Source: Ectocarpus siliculosus (lineage: Eukaryota > Sar > Phaeophyceae > Ectocarpales > Ectocarpaceae). Taken from it: a stretch of 51,837 nt of DNA. The stretch spans positions 7,570-59,406 of the forward strand of contig FN648454.1 in NCBI GenBank assembly GCA_000310025.1, written 5' to 3'. The position numbers were made by a program, and so were the translations under genes. Numbering within the stretch: the stretch's first letter is position 1; the number at the start of each line of letters is the position of its first letter. This document shows positions 23,534-35,500 of this stretch, piece by piece. The notes beneath the pieces were generated by a model, which was given only the letters and a program-made list of their open reading frames with translations, was not told the origin of the DNA and searched no databases.

Positions 23534-26500
23534 ATGAGTGGGGAACTTCTGCGCCGGTGCGCAATATTTGGCGAAGTGGACAAGATAAAAAACCTGCTCG
23601 AACAAGGGTCGAATCCCTGCTCGATGGATGTGAGCCTCTACAGCAGTAAACTACCGCATAGGCGTATGTGGTGGATCCACAGCAGAAAGAGAGCTACATG
23701 TTGGCCGTTCAATCCAAAGCCAGCCTTGGTCATGCCGACATCTACACCCACCCGCGATCACAATTGTGCAACATATATCAGAGACATCACGGGACAACAT
23801 CTGCTTTGTTTGCATTCAAGACTTTGATGACGATATGTTTCGCGCGCACAGCTTCTGCTGTAGACTGGGCGTCGTTGGCTGCACTTCATGGATCTATGAC
23901 ACATCCCAAAAAGAGCTCATCGCCCTTGGCAGACGTTGGGGAAGATTATACCCCTCATGAAGCAACATCACCTGCCCCCCGCTTACGAGTACCGTTTTCG
24001 TGTCCGCCGATTGACGCAAGAAGACAGGGGGTACCCGGAGCCCGCACGGCTGGTGGCGTGCCCCATTTTTCAGTTCTTCAGAGTTTTATCCTCACGTTCT
24101 CTTTTACGCCAGCGGGCCAACCCCCTCCGCTATGTCGTACGATTTCAAGATATCTTAGAATCTTGGTCGCTCACCATGTTTTCCGAACTATGAAAGGCAG
24201 GTGTTGGCGGGAATTGCAGCCGGGCTGTGTTCTGCCATAAGAATCAGACATCGCAGCGCCACACCTTTGCGAAAAGAGGGAATTGTCCTCGACAGACGTT
24301 GGGAACGTAGCCTTTGAAGGAAATATCCACATCGCCCATTCGTATTTCCGTGAACGAAACTGACTGCCTGTCAAGTCGCCACACGGGCTGCCTGTCTTGA
24401 CAACCGTAGAGGACCATTTACTCCCCACAATTCTATACGAATGTCTTTACTCGTAACTTGAGTACGATGGTGAAAGATGCTTGGAAACGAAAGCATCGAC
24501 ACGGTCGACATCACTTGTGTAACGACTCTCGTACTCCTATGTCCCTCGACGCAACAGGACTTTGGCTTATCGGCTCTCCACTACGCGAGTTGGAACGGCC
24601 ACGTCCGCTGCGTGGAGATATTGTGCATCAACGACCTGGGTCACGACGGGGCCGGACTTCAGCGGAGCTGCATCGATCTTCGGAGCATCAAGGGCTGGAC
24701 GCCTCTACACCTGGCGGCGTCAGATGGTGTCAACGGTAAATACTGAAATTAGAGTCACCAACGAACCAGGAGGTGGCGATTGTGGACCACTTTTGCTGGA
24801 GAGGGTATCGAACCAAGAATGGAAACGTTCAGTGTGAGAGCTTCTTGCTACAACCTGTTCCACAAGACTGTTCGTGAAGCACAATGATCACATCCATTTG
24901 GGCAAGCGCAACCAAGCATGCTGTATCATAAGCGTGAGGTGGTCCTCTCCTTTTGCATGGTACAGTCTCCTGCAGGCGAGATGATGGGCAGACTTTGTGT
25001 TTGACGTTGGATGTTCTGATCGTCTGAGGAACTGTCATGTGCCTTTAGCGATACTTCTTTGGGTTGCTTGACGTTAGGCACGCATCGTTTCCCCGCCATC
25101 ACAACCGACAAGTCTACGGTTCATACGCAATTCCACTTCGTCAGGCATTCCGTGGAACATTCTGGTTTCCGATGCGGTGTCAATGCATCAATGCAGCCTT
25201 CATAACGAAGTTGGTACATAATATTTTACGCAGGAATGAAATGTATTGACGCACTCTTGCGAGCCGGGGCCGATCGCAGCATCCGAGACGTGGACGGCAA
25301 GACCGCTCTGGAAGCTGCTATTGATGCTGGGAGAGATGACTGCGCTCGTGCTTTGAACCTCGAGATTGGTAACGCCAAAGTACGTCTGGCGAGGTTCATA
25401 CGCAACTGTTGCTTGTTGTGAAGCCTTCTGGAACACCTGGACTTTGTTGGCCTTTGACCTCTAGCGACCAAGTATTGATCCGGGGGATGCTTCTTCAATC
25501 TTCTTTTTCTCGGAGAGCAAACTTCCCGAATCGTAGGTCGATCCTTTCGGGAAAATATACTTCGGCAAGGGACAGAAGCGAGCGTGTGTCGGGTGAGAAT
25601 CTGTGTAGCTGTGTACAGTTCGCTGTGCTTGCATCGACGTTCTCTTCGTCGCTGAAACACGTAGTGGAAAGTTTTCATGTGCCACATACACCACGTACTC
25701 CTACGAAGGCGACAGGTCGCCGGAGCATGTGGTTGTGCCCAACTACCTACCCGCCGTTCCATGCGTTCAGATCCTCTGCATTCCGATCAGTCTCATTCAC
25801 CCACATTTGGCTCTGTTTCTTTTCGTGTTTGCAAAAGAATCTTGCTGATTATCGGAAAAAGATGGAAACGAACCTCAAGGTACAGCGGGCGCAACGGATG
25901 CTGGATACGCCTGGAGAGCCGCGGAAGGTGAGGCAGAGACGTCTTCCTTCTCACTCCGCTAGGCTATGCGCTTCGACCATGTGCCGTTTGGCAGAATTGT
26001 CCCCTAATCCCACCAAGGGCCAGTCGTTTCAGCCCTTTACGTTGTAAGCAACATCTTAAAGCTTCACAATTAATCTTCAACATCTTAGGAATGTAGGTTT
26101 GTGGGTGTTGCAAAAATCTTCAAGATCTTCGGAATGTAGGCTTGTGGGTGTTGATTATTGTCCCGTATCGGTTCTTGAAGAGGTGTTGTTGATTGTCGTC
26201 GAAACGATTTGTCCTAAATTTCTTTTGAGTTGATGCGTGCTCTCTCCGCAGTGTGGTGCGCAAGTAGAACGCGCGTATGCAGCAATGACCACTGATGTAC
26301 ATAAGCAGAGTACCCGGTGGTGCAATCTTGTAGTCACAGGTCAAAGACAAAACTCAAGTGCTGCGTATGAGCCTGTACGTATCCTGTACAGCGAGGCGTA
26401 GCAAATATACTAGTTGTGCCGCTGGACTCTTTGGTACGAGAGGCTTGGCTCTGAGCACGCAGGAAATCCGAAGGAAAATAAGGTTGGTTGGTAGAAATGC

Positions 26501-29500
26501 TGCTTGATCATAATGTAGAGAAACAGAGTGAAATCACAGAGATGGATCTCTCCATAAACGCAGAGGGGTGGAGAACCCCATAGAAGCAGAGTGAGAGGAT
26601 GGGGCCAGTGCGCGCTCATCCTCGAAATCATGGAATCACGCCTATTCGGCATCGTCGACCAATCGCGCATGTTCAGAATACGGTACTGGTACGCTAAGAT
26701 ACGTGCCGGAAAAACATGACTCCAACACCATGCTCTCGAACTTGTGCCACGTATGCACATCAAGTACTGCTGTACTTGCAAGAATACCTGGTCACTTGCA
26801 CTGACGTACGACTAAACACAGAATACAGCTTCAACAATTGCACTACTTCCAAATTCGGCTGCTGAGCGCATACGAATACTAATATTCAAGCCTTCAAGCA
26901 CCAAATCTGAGCTACTTGCGGCGGTACTATCTGGAAATCTAGGCTATGAATATTCTGGATATGAAACATGGAACATCCACCAACTATGGGTGGCTCCTTG
27001 TTCCGAGCAGGACAGAAAAATTTGTTAAATATCTACGACATGATACAGCAACATTGCCAATAATTGAACTACTAGTCAAGCTGACTACCTAATGCTAAGC
27101 TACGATAGTGCCTTGAAATATTCCAACATGCCCCCCTCAACGACGCAATGTCCATTTCCAACGAACAACACAGCGTGTGCTGAATGGAAATTCCTCATAG
27201 ATACGTATGTATCCGTGACAGACAACACCGGTCTGGATATGCATAATCTGATGCCGTACAAAATCCTAGCTATTACATTGCTCCAATGGCGTCATTTTAA
27301 ACACATAAACATATATGACCTCTCGTACGGCGTCCATTGAGTACGATTCCATGTGCAAGCTGACTACAGTACAGTAGTATTGATGATGCACGCCTTATCG
27401 ACTCAGTACTGTAAACTCATCCTCAAGCACGTTGTTGATTTGGCGTAGTACGTCTCCGATACAACAGCTAGCACGTGAAATCGTGGAAAACACGGTACTT
27501 GCACGAAACAATTCCTACATACGTCACGCAAACCATGCCAAATCCTCTCAGCTGAGTGCGGTGTAAAGATCATATGGATCATTACTGTAGGCGACGGAGC
27601 CAACTTGAAGAAAACCGAATTCACGAAGACTTCAGTAGGTAAGACTAGGTAGGTAGGACAGACGTCTGTAGCCTTCGCAAGTTCAATTTTCTTCAATTTG
27701 GCTCGGTCACTAAATGACATATACACCGGTAACAAAGGAAGAGGCAGGGGAAAGGCTAGAGATGCCGTCGTCAGTAGATGGTGCGCTATATAAATTCTAC
27801 GTCGTCGTCTGAAACGTTGTTGCGGACGTGGAGATAGATGGCGGTCCTCCGTGCGGGCGTAGAAACGGGTCCTCCAGATTTATAGCCCGTCAAGGAGAGG
27901 CTCTCGCTGCAGCTCGAGTTCCTGGGTGTCGTAGTTGTGCTGCTTCGATCCTTTCTCCGATCAGCGATTCAACTTCGCATAGCGCGCGTCCGTCTTGAAC
28001 AGCAAGAGTTCCCTCCAAGGTCCTCTCAAGTGAAAAATGTGACATATCGGTGTGTGGTACATGAAGACGACGGAGAGGAGAGCTTGAAGCGATGGCGGCT
28101 GGAACGCGGTGTGAGGGCGTGTGGACGTGTCGGGTGTCCCCCGGCTCGATCGTGTATTCTGTCGAGCCCTCGTGACGGGTGACCGGTGTTAACCATGCAC
28201 GTCCAACAACTAATTTTAGATAGTAGTCCCTCGAAAATATACATCCCACTCGCCCCAACTAGTTGCAAGTGCAGGGACGATGGTTTCGTCCCATTTTTAC
28301 CATGGTAATGTAGGCTGTACATATGAATCTTGACAGCCTTCAGCCAATTCAGCGTGCTGTGTAGCGATGATATATTCTTGCTGTGCTGTTGCCTCTCTCG
28401 TTTCGTGGTGCCTGTAGAGAGAAGTGTGTCCCAGATTGCGTTCTGGGTGGATTCCTGGCTACTCCTAAGATCTCCACTCCTTTGTTGAATATGCCAGAAT
28501 CTGATCGACGAACGTTTAGTGGATGGCCTTCGTAGTGCCCTTCGCGAAGAGGTCGGCAGGTAGATCTCTCGACGGGACGCGGTGTGGTCTCAAACGTTCG
28601 CTTTCAATGAGCTCCGTGGTGAACTACTTCCGCAGCTGAAGGTGCTTTGTCCTGGGACACTCAGGAGCTGTTTCTCACTAGCGATCAAGCGCGTGATCAA
28701 GCCGAATCATTTCTGATACGAATGTTGGTGTAACTGATTGAGGAAACCGAGTCCCGACAGCATATCTTGACTGTGGCAGCATTCCCGTGCTGCGTAGGAG
28801 ATTGAAACCATCTCCGGCTCCGTTGTGCCGACTGCAGTCAGTGAGCGACTGAAGTGATGAGGTCCATGAAATGGGGGCGCAGCAGAATAGAAAAAAGGTA
28901 TCCACTTGTTGACCTCTTCTTCTGAAGGTCTTGAGGGTTATCTTGCATCTGCCCAAGCTTGGATCATTCCCGCTCCTGTACACGATGTTCAATTCAACTC
29001 TGGCCGTTATTTGAGGTACCGGAGTACATGCTTAGCCCTGGATATGTGCGTCTTGCTGGGTTTGCTGCCCGTGTCAGTTCAAGCACGGCGTATGAGATGT
29101 CCGAGCGGCAGGTTCGGCTAAAGTACAGAAGGCTTCCGACGAAGCTTTGGTACGTTTTGATACCGTCCTCGTCGAGCAGAGTCTCGGTTGGCTGATCCAG
29201 CGATAGCTCTCTCCTCCCTCGCTTGGCGTGCTAACTGGGCTGCAGCCTTGCATGCACATCCGTTCCACGAGTGACGTGGTGTAGTCCGTCTGGCTGATTA
29301 GGAAGGTCTCTTGATGTGATATTCATCCCCACGATGAGAGACACCTCTCCGATATCGCTCATGGTAAAGCGGTCCATAAGCTGCTTCTGCTTCTTGACGT
29401 AGCTTCTTATCAGGCGATGCCAGGAGAATGCCATCAACACAAGTTCATAGTCTAGACAGTATCCTCCCGCATTTACTGTGATGTACATGTACTGGTCCGT

Positions 29501-32500
29501 CTTTGTGGCCTTGAACCCCATCGCCAGAAGAGCCTACTCCAATGTGAGATGCCATTGTAGCCCGTGAACCGCTTGCCACTTCAACTTCATGATGAAGGGG
29601 TTTTCCTTGGTCGTCAACTTCTCGTATCCAAGATTGTAGGTAATAAGTAGATTCGAATCTTTTGTGCGTTGTCCAGCCTACCACTTCGGTTTTGCGGAAG
29701 ACTCGCCTCGCAACAAACTGTCGTTTGACATCTAACAAACTTGAGGTCGTTGTTTCTGCGTTGTTCACCGTCTTCCTCTTCGCTTCCAATGATGGCGGCG
29801 ACGGGGTCTCGTGGTACGGGTGCGTGTGTCAACAGCGAAGAGCTCCAAAGCCGCACTCTCTCATGATGCACGAAGATGAGATAAATCCTTTCAGCGAGCA
29901 GGTGATGTATGCAAGCGGGGTGTCCATAAAGAAACTTGTCCAAGCGTTGCCGGGGTGAAGTGTACATAGTGCACATGATGGACGTGGCATTTTTCGCTTG
30001 GCTTGATCCAAGACGGTGGGGGCCCTCTACTTTGTCCTGCTGTCCACGAGAAGGAAGGCTGGGGTACTACGAGTAAGCCCCGATTTTCACTCTTGGCCTC
30101 TCACCCTCATCAGCGATCCGTATGCTCTCTCGCGTCCATGTCCGTACTTGTGTGTTTCGTGTTTCAACCGACCTTGGTCGAACCATTTCAGAACTTTACA
30201 GGGAAGCATGCCGCCGAGACCATCCGAAACCTTGTCATTGCCACAGAACAGGTGCGGAGGAGGTGCACTACCAAAAGGGCAGAGCCGCCCAATTTTTTTT
30301 TGCGTAAAGAAAAACTTACGATTCACTCAGGTGGTGAAAGTGGGTTAAGCTCGCCAAATTGCCAAAGAAAACAATATGAGTGCATGGTGGGTGCTCGTGG
30401 AGGGTATAGACTTGTCGGAGATCAGACAACGCATTGGCCTAGGCGTGCACTTCGATCGACCGCGTACTCTTTCATTTTCTCACTCCCGATGGAGTACGAG
30501 CTTCGGTCATATGATAGAATTTTGGTCACTGCAGAAATGGTAGACGCATGAATGGATGAATTCACTAGGGGTTGACTCATCCCGAGTGAACTCACACGAC
30601 CCTCTCTTCCATGCTAACCCAGGCGGGCATCAACGAAAACAGGCGTAAGGGACTCAAGAACGCTCAAGACGTCGCTGTTGCAAAAGCGATGGAGCAAAAA
30701 TTCATTTGAATGACGACCCCGGTGCCTACACTGTCCATGGCAATGAATCTTTGCCTCCTCCTCACCACATGGAGGAATTTTTCGTTTTCTCTGAGAAGCA
30801 GACAAACGTTATATAGTCGTTCATATTAGATTGGATGGGCATCTCCTTTGAGGCTGGGACGGCTGAATGTCTATCTGTGTTACATGTAGCCTGTCACGAG
30901 AGTCATTGGCCATAACTCATCACGTGCTCCGCGTAAAGCTATTCCTCCGAGTTCCAACGATTGCATCTTTCAGAGAGTGAGGTTTCGTTTTTCAAAGAGA
31001 AGCTTTTTCACGCGTGCATGCAGAACTGCCCCGTGTGAAGGCGTCTGGGTTGTGTGAGTTGTGTTGATAACCCTCGGACCACATCTACGGGTTCTTAGAG
31101 GATTGGTGCTGTTGTAGAGAGTTGAGCTGCGTGCCATGGGCTACACGACGTCGTGAAATATAACTTTGCTTGCCTGTGAATATGGGCGATCAGCGTGTGA
31201 GTTTCCCACAAAGAAACCCATTCTACCGTCGCACAGAACACCCTTTAATATACAATGATTGAGAGCAATCTGATCTGTTCCTGAGATAGCGCACTATCGC
31301 GGTAAGTCAGCGTTGAGTGGGGGAACCATGCATCAAATGTCATTGCATGCTGTCGAAGAAGGGAAGGCATATCTGTCGAACAAAAACAATCGATTACATG
31401 CTACCAACAGCTTTCGATGACGATTCGGCGATGACGGATTGCTCAAGTGCTGGTGATGCTGTTTAAGTGCTGTTCGGCAGCAAAATAACGAACGTGACAG
31501 ACGTACCTCGGTGTCCGCCAATCAGCTGTCTCTTTTTTACTTGGGATCTACTTTGCGTCTTGTCTATTTTCGATTGATTTTGGCAATTACGCCCCTTTCT
31601 TCTGGGCACCACATTCGAACCAACCAGTTCACAGAATGATACACATCAACCGGGACCCTGGGAGCTACAACTGGCGCATACCACACGCCCACAGCAGGAT
31701 AGGGCAGTGGAGTGTGCGTCATATGGTGGGGATAGACTTGCATAAGATTGCATCCAAGGAAACGTGACGGAAGAAGACAATACTCGGTTTCCAGGAGGCA
31801 GCAAATGGGTCTTTTGTCCTATGTAGCTGACAATGCAAGGGCTTTCAGCGAATGAACGAATGCTGCCTGACCTACATACATATCGGGAGTCAATCGATCG
31901 TGTACTGGGGAGCCATGATCAAACTGACTGCGACACAGGCAGACGGTGGGGGGGCATTGTCACCATGGAAGGGACGTTTGAGCCGGGCCCACTCCCTCGT
32001 CTGTACGAAATCCGGGGCATCAAACATTCCTGGATAACATGAAGGTTCCCGTTAATTGAAGATGTCACGGGTGTGCCACATGCCGGGCGCCGCCGTTGAA
32101 GATTCTTCCCCATTTACCACGGGTACTAGTAGGGGGCTCCAATAGATGGATTTGGTGATCCCCCAAGGATTACAATCCCCCAAGGATTACACGCAGCAGA
32201 TGAAGAAGAGGAGCTCTGCACCAAGTCTATTCATCTTGTAGATGTTACAATCGTCCACCCCCATCTGCAAGTAGACGCAATGGCAAATCGATTCAAACGC
32301 CAGAATCCGCCCTCGAAGACCGAGCTGCAAGTATGGCAAACCACTATACTATGCGGGAACTTTTCAACCAGTCTTGTAGATTTGCATAATCTCCTTTTAC
32401 TGCTGCTTGTCAACGTAGGTGGTCTTGGCCATGGCACCAATCGATCAATATTCGCCAACCATTTGGCCTACGAAGCATGTTGATGGGTGGGGGAATTTCG

Positions 32501-35500
32501 ACGATGAAACAGCACCAACATAATTCGGAGACGGGTCACCTTCGAGCTGGCTCGTTGTCTGTCCGTATGAACTCACTCGTGATGTTGTTGTCAAACGTCA
32601 TGGTCTACTGATCGACCAATTTCCACCGCGGCCAATAGGTTGGGATGTCAGCAGTATTACAGTAGTATGCAATTGCTTGTGAAAGCTACAGTACCTAAGT
32701 ACAATGGCATTGGGGGCATTTGTTAAGGAGGACCCGATTCGGAGGGTATCCGTCGATTGACTTTTACCAGAATCGGTACACCTTCGTACAATTCTATTGG
32801 GAGTGACGGAGATGAAGGAAGGGGAAACGAAAGAATGGAGAATGAAGTCGATGGTGAATGAGGAAAACATGGCGTGACGAGGGCAAAGGGTTTGAGCCAG
32901 ATGACCTTCCTCACAACAAACGCCGCAGGATTAGAGAAGGAGGACCTGCCAAAACGTAGTGAGAATAATGGCGACGAGGGTGGCGGTAGGCGGTGGCAAA
33001 TGCAGAGAAGGCGATGCACCCAATCCCAAACGAACGCCCATCCAAAGCAGTAGCAACCATGGTAAACAGGTGCAGTTTTCTTTTGTTATTGCTACGGTAT
33101 CTGTCTCTAATACGGAGAGTATCGTAGACCCCCCCAGTACGCTCGTCACGGGGTCCCAGATCGTGGCCTAACAAGGTGCATTTTGTTTTCCGCCGCACTG
33201 AGATTGGATGTAAATCATTTGAAAACTTTCCGTGCTCTACTGATGGTGTTTACCAACACCCACCATAACAAGAAACAAGCTAACATGATACAAACTGACT
33301 GCTATGCCCTACCTACTGTACCATTCTCATCTGCTGCCGTAAACATCACTGATACATTACCCCAAAGGATCAACTACGGTTTGTAAATTCAAAAAAACGG
33401 CGGGAAATACCTGCTGTCGGTGAAATTAAAAAATCTGTAGATACGTCGTTCCATCTTCGATGATTTTTACAATATTATTCCTAATATGTTTAATAAACCA
33501 GCAAGCTGTCAATAGACACTGCGCCGTGTCCCCTGTGAAGGTTGCATTTTACAATACACGACACAACGGAGGGATTCTCCCCGATATTTTGTCGTTGACC
33601 CAGTAGAGAACTACAGGGGATGTATTGTAAAATGTAAGTTACCTATACAGATGTTTTTGTACTTAGCACCAGCTAGCATCACTGGTATAAATCATCAGTG
33701 TATATACTTAAAAAGACTCGAAATAAGTCCAGCACCCACCCGGTTTCCCTCCACTCACTCAAAAGACTCCACCACATCCCGTTCGACTGTGTGTGGGTAT
33801 ATCTCGAATGGGTAGTCTTTCTGTGTGTGTTTTTATTATCCCTTAATTGACATCATTTCATTTGGTCAGGCGGTTACAGCGCTGTCGATGCCAATGAGAC
33901 AGACACCCACTATGCCGTACAATGACGCCGCTTTGAAATAGCGTACCTTCGACGGTGGACACTGCTGTAGTTTCCGTTCATCAAAGATGAAACGGCGAAA
34001 TGGACGAACCGGCACAGGTCCTGCCGCGTGTGGGCAGTGGTGCATGTAGTTCGTGTTGTGTAGTTCGTTTTTCACCTCTGCCATCACATCCCAGAGATGA
34101 ACAGAGGGATTTATCTCGTCCCTTCGTCCTGTTCACAACTTGAACCTATAGGGCCCGGCCATGGAGGTCTTCATTCCCACGGCCGCATTTCTGAAGTCGA
34201 GCGGTGAGTGAGAACATTTTCTACCGACAGCTGACACAAGATACCACGCCCGCTGAACCGGTGTTCACAGCTCGATTTCTCCACAACAGAATATGTGGCA
34301 GCCCCGAAAATGGCGGCGTTGAAGTTGTCTCGGCGAGAGCTTCCCAAAGCGTATCGTTTCAGTTATGCGTCCTGTTCGTCGTGTAGTAACCGAGCGTTGA
34401 AAACCGGTCTCCGAGGTGTGGTATATTGTGTCGCCTTCCGTAAATGCGTCGAGTGTACTGCTGTAGGCCACATGCCCCACACCCCTTGCCACCCGAATGA
34501 GTATCTTTTCATGCACTACAACTCTGCCGCCTGGATATTGAGGGGGAATGTACACCTCTTAATCCCAGTTTTATGTACGCGTTGTGAGCCCACACTGTTA
34601 AGCATTTGTCCAGGGATATGTGTCTGTCAAACAGATGGACCAACAATAACCCACAACCAATAACTTACTGCATGTAGCCTACAGCACGGTCCGCACAAGA
34701 TCCATCTTCCGACCAAGTTTGACCCCAAAGAAAAAAAATGTACTTCCATCGTACAAATCGTAACGTGGTAGAACCGTGTTCAGCGGTGTATGTACAAATC
34801 ACACCGTCCCATCATGTGCAACGCATCATGATTTCATATTTTCTCGTCTGTTCAAGCAGGAGTGTGTAGATTTCGGATGTCGCTCGAATCTGCTTCGCAG
34901 AGTGGTCATTGTTGCTCCGGCGTGTCGCTCAACAACGACCATTTTCACCGAAACAGGATAGAGAGGGTGCTTCGGAAGTCCCAAAGTGAGCACAATGTGC
35001 GCCCTCTAGACCCCAGCTGTCCGGCCCCGTTGATAGCTCGGGCTTTCAGATTGTCTAACCTGTACGGCGTTAGCCCGACCACCAAACTTGCACGGAAGGG
35101 GGCCGGGGAGAGATCGAACCGGAACCATCAACTCAGGTGTGATTACACTCACCATATTTGTGTTACTCTACCTTCACCATGTACGGTGTTACCGGTGATT
35201 TTGGTTGGCGATATTGAACTCCGAGAATTCACGTCCATTGCAAGTGGGGAGAAGATTGGCGTCCCTTCATTGGTCAGCCGCGTAGCTCGGTTTGTTCGCC
35301 AATATTCCGAAGTATTGTGTCAGCGCGTCTGTTCATTGGCCAGACGGGAAGCGGCCATGTACGAAACATGGCGTTGAAGCCCAGATTGAAAACATTCGGC
35401 TGTATGCCCAACGGTACATAGTGTGCGAGCTGTATGAGTTTGCCGATGCCGACGCCACTCTTGTGAGTATGTGCTGAAGCACAGAGAATCAAACGGGCCC

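Noticed and set aside
23668-24240. 190-codon open frame on the + strand
   Set aside because: It lies wholly in the intron between ankyrin exons 1 and 2, whose junction gives a continuous ankyrin repeat.
31833-32483. Possible transposase fragment
   Set aside because: Short frames give no recognisable catalytic motif or continuity.
35095-35140. Minus-strand B-box-like GGTTCGATCTC suggesting a tRNA or second SINE
   Set aside because: No A box at the right distance and no A-rich tail.
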